Below are positions 44,534-56,912 of a stretch of DNA of 64,000 bases, piece after piece. The notes below the pieces were generated by a model, which had not been told where the DNA came from, ran no database searches, and saw only the letters and a list, made by a program, of their open reading frames with translations. How positions within the stretch are numbered: the stretch's first letter is position 1; each line of letters starts with the position of its first letter. This DNA is from Lenzites betulinus (lineage: Eukaryota > Basidiomycota > Agaricomycetes > Polyporales > Polyporaceae), in assembly GCA_022264855.1 (NCBI GenBank), contig JABYQU010000045.1, forward strand, positions 248,001-312,000, written 5' to 3'. Both the position numbers and the translations under genes were made by a program.

Positions 44534-47500
44534 TGGACATGGTATCGGACGTCGACGGGGGCCTCTCAGGGGACTCGTATACCCACGGCTATGGCTTACT
44601 TGCACCTAATCCCCAATTTTTCGACAACGATGTCGTCACCCGGCCGCCACAGTCCCTCGTTGATTTCAAAAGGCACCTTGGCGACGCTGCGACTTCCCTC
44701 CCCTCCTTGCACTACAGCTTCACCCCTGAATGTGCCCGCATTCAGTTCCTCTGTATCCCTCTTGCAGACCGTCACTCCCTAGCGTTCACATCTTCGCCAT
44801 CCACTCAGAAAGTTCAAAGCGCCCATGCCTTGGCGCTATTGCAGTGCATGGATAGTCGCGGTCGACTCGTCGCGCTCCCTCTTTGCGCGCCATTCGCAGG
44901 CAAGAGAAACCTGCGGGGGCTGACACTGGGAACCATCACACCCATCGAGGACGATGCCACCACTGCTCTCATAAGTGACCAATTTTGCTTCGTCAGACTA
45001 GCACCGGAGACGGTGAAGCAGGCGCTACAGGGGGGTTCGCTGGTCCCCCAAGAAGTGACCCTCCTCCGCCACTTTCCAGTGCCGACTGTACGGAAACAAC
45101 TTGGCTCTCTTGGTGACTGGTATACATGTGGCATCGTGTCGCGCTTTTCGGAGCCCATGCGCCCTTCAGTCTTCGCCATTTCCTCCGAGTGCACAGCAGC
45201 GTTAAAAGCGCTTGGCTTCACCACCTCCGCGCTGGACTGCCGCTACTCCGAGCGTGAATTTCGTTTGCGTGTCGTTATAGAAGCTCCTCTGTCCCCTCCT
45301 CACGGTAAGTGTTGACAACGTCGATTCAATTGATTGCCTTCAAACATCTTACCTCCAGGAAGGGCGAGAATCCCTGTCACAATTGTCCTTGCCCTACCTG
45401 AGAGAGCCCTCTCACCACATATCCAAGTCAGCTTTATCACTACACACGAGTTCTCCACGGTGTGCACCTAAATATCAACCAAAATAGTAGTCACTGACGT
45501 TTCCCCTTAGACTGGCTTGAACAATGGTCGTCAACTGACTAGCGTGCACCTTGTTGACGCGTCTATGCCTCCCTCCCCAGTTGCAGCCAAAGGGTTTGTT
45601 ATATGCGACCCCTGTGACACTACCTGCGAGAATCAACGAAAAGACACAGTTCCCGCAAGGCGTATGACGCTTTCCATCGAGCTCTCACAACCAGCCTCAG
45701 ATTTGAATGGTGCTAAGCAGATACTGGTGTCGATAATGTTTTCTGAACCGTTCCACCATTCTCCCCCTCCTCCACTTCCCGCTCCCACCCCACCTCCCCC
45801 GCTATCTCGCCCAGAAGCGCCTGCACTACCAACAGTGTGCGCCGCCGATGAGGAGAATGTCGGTGAACGAGGCGCCTCCGGACATGACAAGACTTCGTCG
45901 AGTATAGTACGTCTGGGATATGCCTCACTCCCTTTCGATCCGAGTCTAACTATAACGTATGACAGGAATCATCCAAATCGGTTCCCGATGCCAACAAGGT
46001 TGCTGCTGCCGCGGATGGTGATATTTTGGCGAAGACACCTAGCAACGCCGTCGTGTACGTCGGGACGCCTGCGACGCCGGCTACAACGTCAATAATACAC
46101 AAGTCGACAGATGGCATCGCCACTTCGCATTCGTTCCCGCCGTACGTACTGTCGCCAGCGGGTACAAGTACGAATCGGACGGTGTCGACCCCAATATCTG
46201 ACGCCGAGGATGTTTTAACTCCGGTCATGCGACGCCTTCCTAGTGCCACTCGAGGAATCAAGCGAGAGTGCGATGCTATCGCTCAGCAAATCAGAAGGCT
46301 CAGCTTAGAACTCGCGCCGGGTTCCTACGAACGTGATTTTTCTCTTTCAATTGTTGTGCCATGGGGCAGCTTGTACAAGGTCCGTATAATTCTTGGTACA
46401 CGCCTCATTATACCAGCTGTATAACAGGAACCTCAGAAAATCTATGACATGCTCAAGGGCAGCTGCGAAAGTGCAAGGGAAGCCCATGCTACTCTGAACA
46501 GTCAGTGGAGCTCTGATGTGCCTTTAGAAGCGAACTAATACTGTCAACAGTGTATCACGCAGGGATCTTTTCACGGCCCAGAGATATCGTAGAGTTTTAC
46601 ATACGGTCTCATATTAGGGCAGAGGTGACGAGGGTTTTGCAGGTAAGTATTAATGTAGTACATCCTTAGCGGGTGCATGAACGTCCTGTCAACCACCGGA
46701 TCTGACCGTCGTGGACAGCATATCGACAGACATGTCTATGAAGCCTTCGACGTAGCCCGCTCGACGAATGCTCTCGTATACGACTTGCAGAAGTTCGAGT
46801 CTGCCGCGAAGAGCGTGCTCGATGCACACATCGACGGCGTGTCACATGAGATTCAGACTGTCAAGAAGCGCAGAGTCGAACTTGAAGCACTGTAGGAAAC
46901 AGCATCATTCATCCGGCGAATGTCACTGCTCATACTGCATAGATATCGCACAGAACTTGAACGGGAGGGACAACCACGCCAAATGGGTGTTAGTAACATC
47001 CATCCAGTATGTCCTCGCGTCTCTCGAAGAGTCCCTCACGAAGTTATCTAGTCGCTCACCCCTTTGATTACTACTAGGCCCTTCAAGTTTTCGACATATC
47101 GACTCAACATGATCGCACTAGGAATCGACGCACAGAACGTAATATCCAGATCCTTATGTTTTCCTAGCATGCAATTCGTCTTAACGGTCGGATAACAGAA
47201 CGCAAATCGGACAAAAAACTAGACGGGATCTCCGAGAAACTTGACATGAAGCGTCAGAGTCTTCGAAGTTTTCGCGATAATGCAACGTTATTACTACACG
47301 ATCTTCGCACCGAAATGGAGGTCATGTCGAGCTTCTGGCGCTGCGTACGTGGCATTCGCTTTATTCACGTATTGACCTTTCATCTGACCCAGGCTGAGCG
47401 TCGTCTTCCATTCTGTAGCTCGCGGTAGACTTCCAACAGCTTCACGCACATCTGGATCTTGCTGATTGGCCGAATACGGGACTCGCACAGGTATGCAACT

Positions 47501-47865
47501 GTGTTGCAAACAAGTTGTACAACACATTCTCTAACATCTGTGTTACATCTAGTTCTTTAGCCTGAAGATGCACGATCAAATGCTGCGTGAAGCCTACGAC
47601 GCGCTCATGAAAACGTTGGAGGAGTATATCCAGATAGTTGAAGACAATCTGCCTGCGCGCGACGATACGAGGAGCGACGAGGAGTGATGCGAACACGGCC
47701 GAAATTGCCATCTCTGTTCCTCGCACCGACAATCTCTGGCATCTACCCGTGTACCTACCATATGAACATATTCAGCTCCTTGCGAGATACAAGCTGTCGA
47801 ATGCTACACATTATACGAGTGGCCTAGCGTACTGTCACGTACTCAAACAACTGTCCTGCGCTTGC

Positions 47866-49980
47866 TCACAGGCTCTGGCAGAATACCTTGCCGCGCGCGA
47901 CCTGCGCGCGACACAGCCCGATCTCGGTCGGCACCGCGAGGAGGGACGCGAGGAGGATGCCCGTCGAGTCCGCGAGCCCGATCGAGCCGATGCGGAACTC
48001 GCGCTCCTGCTTCGCACGCTCGGCGTCCGCACCGGCGCCGCCGTCATACCGCTCCTGGTTGACGCGGTAGAACACGTTCACGCTGTATGTCGTGTTGTGG
48101 ATGCGGACGCAGATATATATCAGATATGGTCAGCACGCAGAGCAAGCAAGGAGGGGGAAAGGTGGACGCACTACGCGAGCCCGCCGCAGACGCCCTCGAC
48201 GCAGATGAGGAGGAAGACGAGCGCGAAGCTGATGCCGGCGTGCGCGTCCCCGAAGATGCCTGCCGCGGACTCGTACGCGAGCGTGCAGAGGATGACGCCC
48301 TGTACGATCGCGGGAAGTGGGAGCAGCCGCCCCGGAAGGGGTGGGAGCCCGAGCGAGATCGAGGAGCGCGAGAGGAAGACGGTACTCTGATATACAAGCT
48401 GGAGGTATATGCGATTAGGACAGTTGTATGAGCAGACGGGGGCGCGATAGGGTACGGACCTGCCAAAGAGGGTAGTAGTCGCGCATGGAGTGAATGAGCA
48501 GGCTCATGATCCAATGAGTTTCCCGTGTAGGGACTGGGTATACGAGGGTTGGCGAGATTCCCTGCGATTGTTGGGCTGATATAAGAAATCTTAGGCGGCA
48601 TTACAAACACACCTGATTGATAGTGTACTCAAACTTGATACCTTTCAGCTACAGACCGATGTCAAGACAAAACAAGGGCACATACCAGATAAACGCAGAC
48701 TGTGTGTGTTACCGATCAACTTCGTATACGATGAACAAACACACAGGTCGAACTTACAAAGCGGTAGCATATACTTTGCCAGCATCGGTTTCGCAAGACG
48801 CCACTTGTCTTGTAGAGACAGTGCGACATGCGCTTTCACAGCGACTTCTGGCACGACTTCCAGGACACCGTTTTCATCCTCGCTGTTCGGAATCGGCACA
48901 TACGATGCGGACATGGCTGAACCCTCATCTTCTTCCGCGCTGAACTCTCCGCCGACGAATCGTTCTGGTTGGGGCAGCACGAAAAAGTATGTGAGCGGAA
49001 TTATGAGGGGCAAAACCTGAGCAGTCGAGGAGTCAGCTAAAGAGTGAGCAATGAGGGACGCGAAACGTACGGAGGATAGGCCGACGCCGAAGCGGACACC
49101 CAATCCTCTGAGCTCCCACCAGAGGAGCGCGCCTACGAGGCCAGCGCCGCCAGTTCCCGACGCGAAGTATCTGCGGATGAATGAAGTGAAGTCGTGGCAT
49201 GAATTGTAAGTCGTTCGGCTTACCCTACGCTATGGCCTGCAACCGAAGGAGGGTGGTATCGCGTCGAGAGCTGCAAGAACGTCAGTTCTCCTAGCCCTAA
49301 TATCTATGTTCAGCGGTCGTTCTGCGAGCGCTGCAATCAATATTCTGTATCCATACCTGACGAGAAAGAGGCACAGCATATCCCCAGTAGTCTCATTGGG
49401 AGGCTGTCAAACAGTGCTACGACGAGCATACCGCCCATGCTGATGGCAGTGCAGCCGACGAGGCGACGGGCGTAGCGTATCCGTCCCTTGAGGAGATACG
49501 GCCATCCAAGTTTGGCTACAAGGGCCGGGAATATGTTGCAGAACGCGATGATTCCCTTTGGCGTGGACGGAGGCACCAGATCCAGCGCGGCGGAGAGAAT
49601 GATGACATAGAGTACTTGTTATGTTGCTTGAGCTTGATACATATGAGTTGGATACATAGCGAGTGCACATACCGTTATTGATCAACCCGAAGAGAAAGAA
49701 CGATACCCCGAGCCTTATGCGGAGTCTGCGCGATTCTGCGGGGGCGGTCAGTACAACGGGGAGATGCTCACGTCGAGACACTTTACAGCTTCCTGCAGCC
49801 GACCCTCGCCTCTATGCGGACGCATTGCAGACCGTGCGTCTCACTAGATTCTCAGTATCAGCCCATAGCTGCCTCGGGCTTACCTGTGTTGTGCGAGGCA
49901 TAACGTACTTCTGTACCGGCTAACAGCTCCTCTTCATCCAGGCCAGGTTCGTGATCATGGCGGTATTCGGTGTGGCTCAT
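47866..49980 (-). CDS. BTN1: Battenin/CLN3 family vacuolar membrane protein
   Basis: Yeast Btn1/Yhc3 and human CLN3 are multi-pass proteins of the vacuole/lysosome membrane affecting pH, arginine transport and endosomal traffic. Ten exons in reading order: 49980-49884, 49735-49673, 49614-49357, 49290-49224, 49170-49071, 49016-48758, 48641-48613, 48561-48460, 48398-48175, 48082-47866; 1416 nt, 471 aa, all phases consistent. Family blocks: FFLFGLINNVLYVIILSAA, GELTFLQLSTRYH, GYFASGTGGAGLVGAL, LPLIIPLTYFFVLP, EYTINQG, YPLWQLVYQSTVFLSRSS, FLLICVEGVCGGLA and EFRIGSIGLADSTGILLA. An acidic Ser-rich cytosolic loop (about 200-245) separates the halves. The acceptor of the 29 nt exon (48641) is the least certain junction. 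It converges with the HET pseudogene, 178 nt between stops. Confidence 0.93.
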
Positions 49981-50364
49981 TAGCCGAGCTTAGAATAGTC
50001 TACGAGTGGGAGCTGAGCGCTGCACACAGATGGGTACCAGTGTGCGATTGACTAGGCGGGTGCAAGTATAGTAAGTGGTCAAGCCGAGTGTTACAACGAG
50101 CGCCCGCGGGCCGTACAGCATTTACTATGCCATCACCTATGTTGGTCTATGAACATTTTAAGTCCATGATCATTGACTATTACCTACCTACAACTGAGTC
50201 GCGAATCAATACCAGACTCTCAGCCGTACCAAGTAAAATACATCAAATATTACAGCCACGGTTCAAATGAAGTACAAGCACAATCTCCGACGCCATGATC
50301 CACTGCGCGAGCACACTAGCGGCTAGCAATGTCACCCGAAGTCAGACCTTCCGAGCCTGCATCA
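49981..50364. other. Promoter region of BTN1
   Basis: 384 nt between the BTN1 start codon and the stop of the next leftward gene. No gene seen. Confidence 0.5.
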
Positions 50365-51997
50365 TCACTCTTCGTATCGTGGGGGAGGGTCGATAAACAA
50401 GCGATGCATCTCGTCTTCAACGCCCCGCAAGCGGAGCAGCTCCTCCTGCAGCACCGTGACCTGCGCGCGTAGCGTCGACACGCCGGTGTGTGTGGACGTG
50501 GTGTATGCGGTGGGCGGACCGCGTGATGGGGTTGCAGACGAAGCAGCGGAGGAGGTGCTGATTTCCGAGGGCGCCCCCTGGGGGATCGGCGGGGGTACAG
50601 CTGTCGTATGGGAGGCATGGTAAGTTCAGATGTGTTCAGTCAGGGTGTCGCAGGGTAACCATACCTTGGAGGATGGCTCCTGGCGGCCGCAGGATGTCTG
50701 TACCATCTCCTCGAAATGATGTGGGCTGAATTGGGAACTGCCATGAGCATGAATTCTGATAAGCCGCACATTCACTTACCATGAGGCTACGCGAACGAGA
50801 AAGACTTTGTTGTGGCAAAGCGCTAGCGGGAGCACTTGGCACGCCAGCGTGCGCAGGGGCGTCTAGGTCGAGTTTGGCACTGCCCGACGCTTTCGGTTTG
50901 CTCATCTTCTCCGATGTGTATTTGCGCTTCGCCGCTGCCCTTCTACGCCGCCTGAAAATATACCGATAGAGGAGGAAGAGGACGACAAGAATGGCGAGAC
51001 CCCCTGCGACTCCACCAGCGATCGCGCCGATTGGGGAAGCCGGAGATGCTCCACGGGCCACTACTTCGGGGTCGCTTTGTGTAGAGCTAGCTGTGGGAGA
51101 TGGAGGCCCAAGGGATGTTGTCGATGTGCCAGCGTTGGAGCCACCCTGCTGGGTGCTATGAGCCGCGCTCGACCGGCCGGACTCATCTTGAGATGCTTCG
51201 CTACCAGTGACGGGGATAGCGGCAGTATTACTGGTCAAGATGGTCCTCTGTGAGGTCCCTGTCCCGGAACCAGAGATGGCGGAGGTGCTGCTCCCGGGGA
51301 TGGGGTTGTTGGGGGCGCTGGATGAAGGTGGCTGGGTTTGGGCGGACGGAGGTCCCGTTGTCGTGCTGGGAGGATTAGATGTTGTTGATGTAGATGGAGG
51401 TGGAGGCACGGCGTCGACTTCTCCAACTGTGTACGCCATATAATCGAACAGGAGGATCGAGTCGGAGGGACCAGTGGCGCGCATCTCGATGCTGTGGGCG
51501 GTGTTTGCTAGGTTCGGTGCGTGGAAAACCAAAACTTGGTAATTGATCGTGGACGAACTGTCCGGCGTGTGCTCGTATTGGTTGAAGTAGGTGCCGTCAA
51601 TTGAGAAGCTGAGGTTCATGAATGTAGTCGTCCAGGGCACGGTGTTGGGCACGATGAAGTATACGTAGACGGCCGTTCCGCTGAAGGACGCAGTGATTGT
51701 ACGGTCAGGCGTCCCGGGGTGGTAGGTGCAGTCGTGCCATGTCCCGTCGAAGTTCGCATTGATATCGATAACTTTTCCGGGGAGCATAGTGCAATGTACA
51801 CAGGTAAGGCCCTGTATCCAGTTAAGGTCGTCGGGAGCGTATACTGGCATCGCTCCTGTAACGCTGTCGCCTTTTTCGTCATCGATAGTGCGGTTCGTAA
51901 GCGCTCCAGCTGAGAAAGGCAAGGACACGATGCCGGAGAGTAAGGCCAGTAGCAACGGGAGGAAAGGAGGGCGCAAAGTGGTGAGTAAACGAGGCAT
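50365..51997 (-). CDS. Secreted-entry, single-TM surface protein with PPxY tail
   Basis: Exons 51997-50780, 50737-50665 and 50600-50365; 508 aa. The architecture is clear from sequence. A signal peptide (about residues 1-32, LLLALLSGIVSLPFSAGA) is followed by a compact ectodomain with Cys pairs and a beta-rich run (FDGTWHDCTYHPGTP, ITASFSGTAVYVYFIVPN, ILLFDYMAYTVGE). This pattern resembles the jelly-roll carbohydrate-binding-like modules common in basidiomycete membrane proteins. Then come a Ser/Thr/Pro-rich stalk (about 195-315), a TM helix near 320-345 (AIAGGVAGGLAILVVLFLLY), a basic stop-transfer (RRRRR) and a cytosolic tail. The tail ends with a short heptad stretch (LRAQVTVLQEELLRLRG) and PPPRYEE, containing a PPxY motif of the kind bound by WW-domain ubiquitin ligases. 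Function unknown; a wall or surface sensor is plausible. Confidence 0.85.
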
Positions 51998-53584
51998 AGT
52001 GGAGGTGGTCGTGTTCAGAGGACACGGGTAGCAGGGACAGGGGGCTCACCGATAAACACCCTCCGCCAATGGTGATCTGAACGAACCTTGAAGAACGTGA
52101 TGTCTGATTTGGAAGGGACACCGGGAGTACATTGACACAAATCGGAGATGTCTTGCCCCACTCTGGCGGTGAATCAGTCGTATACCTTTTCACGGACCTG
52201 TGTTAAGAGTGATCATAATACACTGGCACGATGAGGTTTTTCAGTTGCCGGATGTCTGGTAGTACACGTACGCCATGGCCCTTGTTCGAGAGGAGAGGTA
52301 CGGTTCGATTGGACGGCCCAGCCTCTCGGCCCACTGCTAAAAATGCCACATGAGCGCACAACGGTGAACTATGTGATTACCGCAAGTGCGCTTGTGCATG
52401 CATTCAAGTTGCGATACCGTAAAGGCTGTTTCGTATCCTTCTCATGGATCGCGCCGGGGAGCTGAGCTTGAGGGGTGGGACCCGGCGCATGCAGTGAACG
52501 GCGTCGAGAGCGCTACTTCCATCATAGAACGTCTTCGGCATCGTTACTCTGGGCGCAGCCCCCGCCGACATCCGGGCGATACAATGCTTGAGTACAGCCT
52601 CATGACCAAAAGCATAAGGTACTCACAATCTGGGATACTGGCAGATCACTTACCTGTGTGGGCGATGCAATGTCACATCGCTAACTTTGTTTGAGCGGTC
52701 TGCGGAAGCGTCCTAGCTAGCGGATTTTCGTCTCGGCAACATAACAGAGGCATAGATACGATGTCCGAACCAGCAGCGTCGTAAAATTGTCACTCCAACG
52801 TTCGTCGAAGCCGTGCGAGCGGACTCGTTACCGTTACTTCGATCCTGTCGGCTCCCCATCTTCACCGGAAATCGTCATTTGGAGGTGTTTCGAAAGTGCC
52901 GAGATTGCCACAGATGGCGATGAGAAGCATCAAATGGGTCTCAACCGGTGCAAATAGACTGCGAGGAGGACAACAGCAGTAACTTGAAGGTCGGATGATG
53001 ATTATGATGATGTTGATATCACCGCCACCGTCCACACCGCCACTGGCGTAAGTACTGCGGCGCTGACCAACTTGCGCTCAAGATGTCTGACAGCGCTCTG
53101 GTCCACAGTGCTCGACGATATAAACGTACGGGGCGAGCCCCACGTGCATAGGAAATGATATTCGTGTCAATTGGAAGGTCGTGCGATTCGTAACGAAACA
53201 TGCAGCACCAAAGGCGCGAAACGGGATAGATACCTACTATATACGTTGTGCCCCGAGAGGAGGGGGCTACATGTATGACGTGAAGACGCGAAGACGGATG
53301 TGTGCGTGTGGACGGGTGCGCCGCGACTAGCTCGCGGGCGCGTTGTAGGCGGGTATACATAGATATACTGCAGGCGCGAAATGTGGCGGGAACTTGAGCT
53401 TGGATGGGGACGACAGTCATGGATGGATGGATGGATGGAATAGCACGGGAGACATTGGATGTATGCGACAAGTCCGACGCGGCCGACCTGGCGTCGTGCG
53501 CGCGGGGCTGAGAGAGTTCACGATTGACGAGCATGGAGCCACGCCGTGCAACGACAAGCGGACACGGAGCCGGGAGGGGGTGAT
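51998..53584. other. Intergenic, no gene seen
   Basis: 1.6 kb between the surface-protein gene and the stop codon of the Polo kinase gene, both leftward. It contains GAT-rich low complexity at about 52995-53018. Short frames lack motifs. Confidence 0.5.
53419..53439. repeat. (ATGG)5 microsatellite
   Basis: Five tandem ATGG units downstream of the Polo kinase stop codon. Confidence 0.9.
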
Positions 53585-56500
53585 TCACCGCAGGAGGACT
53601 TTCGACATGCGCGCATTCACCACGGGCATCGGCGCTCTCGCCCTCTTCTCGGGAAGCACGACGCGCTCCCGCTTCTCCGGGAGCATCGCCCGCTCCCTCG
53701 TGTCCGACAGCGGCGCCCTTTCCCTCTCCCTCGTCTCCGGTAGTAGCGCACGTTCCCGCGCCTCCTGCACCGGCACACGCTCCCGCTTCGCCCCCGCCGA
53801 CACGCGTTCCCTTACGGGCGCCTGCGCCTGCGCAGAGCCGGCGTCCTCCTGGGCCTCGCCGTCCTGCGCGGTGCTCTCTGCGCTCGCCTGGCGGATCGAG
53901 AGCAGGACCTCCTTGATGTAGACGACCTTGTCGAGCAGCTGGCGCTGGAATTTCGCCTGCTCGGGGTCTGTGGGCGGCGGGCGCAGCGCCTGGGCCATGA
54001 TCTCGGAGAGCGGGTGCCGCGTGAGCTCGTAGTCCTTGTCGATGTGCGTGAGCAGTAGGCCCTTGCTCGAGAGGACTACTTTCGTGTGGTCGTAGAAGTT
54101 GAACTGCGCGCCGGCGTTAGCGCTCAGTGACGGTCTGGGAGAAGGGGGGAGAGACGTAACGCACCTGGAGGACGTCGTGGCTGAGCTTGAAGACGATCGC
54201 TTTCTTCTCGATGCGGAGGTACTTCTGCACAAAGTCCAAGCCCTTCGTCCGCTCAAGATCGTTGAATGTCCACGAACACTCCGTGTACAGCCGGCCCATG
54301 AGGTACTTCTCGAACGCCTTCAGCAGGCCAACCTTCCCCCGGAGCTCCTGGGGGAAATCGGCCACGGTGTAGAACTTGCGCACGTACACCGCGCCCTTGT
54401 GGCGAGGGGTGATATAGTCGAAGTGCCTGTAAATCCCACTTGTCAGCAAACAACAACGAAGGGAAAGATGTGATGCTCCTTACCGCCTGTCGGGCGCCAA
54501 GACGATTGTCGTGCTGTCGTTGTAGTACACGCCGAGCGTGCCATCCGTGAGGATGTACCCCGTCCCGTACCTGTTGCTGTAGTCCACCCATGACGCGACA
54601 AACACTCGCTGTTCCGGGAGGCTCATGTCGTCCCTCGGGTCGCGGAACAGCCGGCCCTCGGCCTTCGCATCCAAGGCCTCCGTAAGGACCTGCGCGGCGA
54701 CGTCGAAACTGCTCACGCGCAGCGGCAGTCCCGACGGAACCGACTCCGGGTTCTGCTCGCCTTCCTCAGAATCGCGGTCGGGTTCGGGTACCGGCGCCTT
54801 CTGCTGCACGCGCTCCTTGAGTGCGCGCGCGGCGTCCCGCGTCCGCGGCGGGGGCATGTTCTCCTGCTCCTGGTCGTCGCCGCCGAACACCGAGCCGGGG
54901 GCGCTGCTTGAGGTGGGCACCATCTGCGCGACGATTCGTGCCTTCTGGCTCTCGAGCTCCTTCTTCCGTAGCACCTCCGCGCGCGCTCCGTACTCGTCCT
55001 CGAGCTCCTCCGCGATGTTCTGGAGGCCCATGCGACCAGGGCGTCCAGGAGACTTGAGGGTGTCCTTCGCCGCTTGGAGCTTGCGCAGGAGCGGTTGCTC
55101 TCCACGAGCGCCTGCGGGTGCAAGAGGCGCGAACATGAGGGGTTGCCGCGCAGAGCTGAGGAGCGCGGAGATTGGACTGCCGGGCTGTACGGCCTTCTGG
55201 AACTCCTTCTCCTGCTGCGCGAGATTGGAGGTGACACTCCGGGCTTTCGCTACAGCTGCGGCCTCGTTTAGTGGGGGCGCGCTCGGTACCGCGATGCCGG
55301 CCGCCTGGTCCTCGTCGAGCAGCGCATACTTTCGCAAACGAGCGAGGTTGGTCTCAGACATGGGGCGTGTGATATGGCGGAAGTCAGGTGGCGCGTCATG
55401 GGCGGAGGCAGGGATGTAGCCGGGCACTGTGCCCGTGGTGAACCATGAGTGGCCTACGATCTCCTGTAATGGCGGACGCTCCTGGGGGTTGGGCGTGAGG
55501 ATCTCTTGTATGAGCTCCTGCACGAGTTTGGAGACCGCCCGATCTGCAGGGAATTCGTACTGGTTGTCACGGATACGTCTGCGGTTGCGGCTTAACTAGT
55601 TGTGTTGTGGACATGTGGTGAGAATACGCACACGTAGATCTCCTTGACATCCTTCGTCTGGAAGGGCGGCTTGCCGACGACGAGGGTGTATAGTATGACA
55701 CCGATAGACCAGGTATCGACCTCGAAACTGTGACCGTTAGCGGTGTCGAAGAGGACTTCCGGCGCGATGTAATTAGGTGTGCCACAGATGGTCTTCTTAC
55801 GCTCGCCAGGATTCTCAATGAGTGCCGCAAGTCCAAAGTCCGCCACCTTGACGTTCATGTTTCGGTCGAGTAAGATGTTTCCTAGTTTCAGATCCCGGTG
55901 AATAACCTGATTCGCGTGCATGTAGTGGCAAGCGCCGATCAGCTGAACCATGAAGAAGCGCGCTTCAGGCTCGGTGAAGCGTCTCCGGCGGCGAAGCATG
56001 TCCATGAGGGAGCCGTTGTGGCAAAGCTCGAGCGTCATGTACACATGCTCCTCGTCCTCGAAACACTCCTGGAAGCGGACGATGTTTGGATGGTTCAAGG
56101 CCTTGTGAATCTTGATTTCTGCCCAGAGCTACTAAAATTCAGCATCGTGATGCGGAGGATGGCAGAATCGATCACTCACTTTGGTCTTTGCTTTCTTTGT
56201 TTTGACAGAAGATTTAGTCACTACCTTACATGCGGACCTCTGTCGGCGTGCATCTTGGATTTCGTAAACACGAGCGAAGCCACCCTATACAAAACATGTC
56301 AGTAAACGTCCGAGGTCTACCAAGTGAAGTCATGGAAAACATTTGGTATTTAGGATAGACGTGCGACTACAGGCCTGCCAAGACAACCACGCATTAGGCG
56401 ACTGTCATGAGCGGAACCAGACGCGTGTGAGGGTGTCCATCGTACTAAGAATGGAGAGCAAGTCGAACTGTCTTGCTAGCACAGTAGCGCTGAGCGACCA

Positions 56501-56912
56501 GCAGAGGTTCAAGTTTGGACATGCCCGGGCCGACCCAAATGCAAGCTGCTTCCTCGTCACATAAATGGTTCCAACTACCACAGTACCAGAAAGATATGAA
56601 ACGCGAGGTGTAGGCTGACAGATGACTTACCTCACCAAGCATGCCAACGCGCATGAACTCGATCGAGCGAACGTCGTCGAAGATGATCTTGGGTGGTGAA
56701 GGAGGGGTGACTTTCGCGTTCTGCCTGGGCAGAGGGAGCTCCTGGCCCTGCTTGGTTGGCGGTGCTTGCGGCTTGGTGACGGGGGCAGAAGGAGGAGCCT
56801 GGGGATGGTGAGCACGCTGCTGGGGTTGGTTGACGGCGTAGTGGTTCGCGGCGGTGGCGAGGGGGTGTCTGCGCGGTGGAGGCGGCATGGTTGTGTAGAG
56901 GTTTGCGGACAT
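53585..56912 (-). CDS. CDC5: Polo-like kinase (CDC5/PLK1)
   Basis: Mitotic Ser/Thr kinase that drives mitotic entry, cohesin release, spindle pole function, cytokinesis and mitotic exit. Exons: 56912-56631, 56284-56180, 56128-55632, 55578-54484, 54426-54165, 54103-53585; 2760 nt, 919 aa. The kinase domain starts at residue about 85: glycine loop GEGGFARV (93-100), IHRDLKLGN with catalytic D208, DFG at 226-228, and T-loop [14 protein letters not shown] with T242. Polo box 1 begins [16 protein letters not shown] (about 617); polo box 2 carries DHTKVVL near 752, the His and Lys pincer that grips phosphopeptides. The start is the ATG of [13 protein letters not shown], the typical opening of agaricomycete homologues. 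The C-terminus after the polo boxes is extended by a charged tail of degenerate LPExRER repeats. Confidence 0.95.

Larger units (their letters stand above)
42586..47687 (+). pseudogene. HET-domain gene with helical C-terminal extension, broken by a TRIM and two stops
   Basis: The HET part runs from the ATG at 42586 to 43413 and resumes at 44539. Homology to the intact HET gene at 3121-5100 covers YDILSH, LGWLDSCCIDKSSSTE, RGWTLQELIAP, RVEDRAYSLLGIFGI and YGEGTNVFLRLQ. Defects: in-frame TAG at 42673-42675 and 42985-42987, each where the family has or allows Trp, and a 1120 bp TRIM at 43414-44533 that ends the frame after 3 nt. Downstream, exons 44539-45304, 45359-45459, 45511-45906, 45966-46379, 46428-46500, 46551-46642, 46719-46891, 46943-46988, 47078-47138, 47199-47344, 47419-47490 and 47553-47687 join in one phase through GT-AG introns and end at TGA. 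The end of the HET homology (near SIMFSEP) is followed by a PPPPLPAPTPPPPLS hinge and about 400 mostly helical, charged residues. Without defects it would be about 1100 codons. The exon chain is a by-eye model. Confidence 0.8.

Noticed and set aside
45517..46095. Separate gene starting downstream of the HET region
   Set aside because: The segment up to about 45740 aligns with the C-terminal end of the intact HET protein and splices in phase with the HET exons, so a single gene is the better model.
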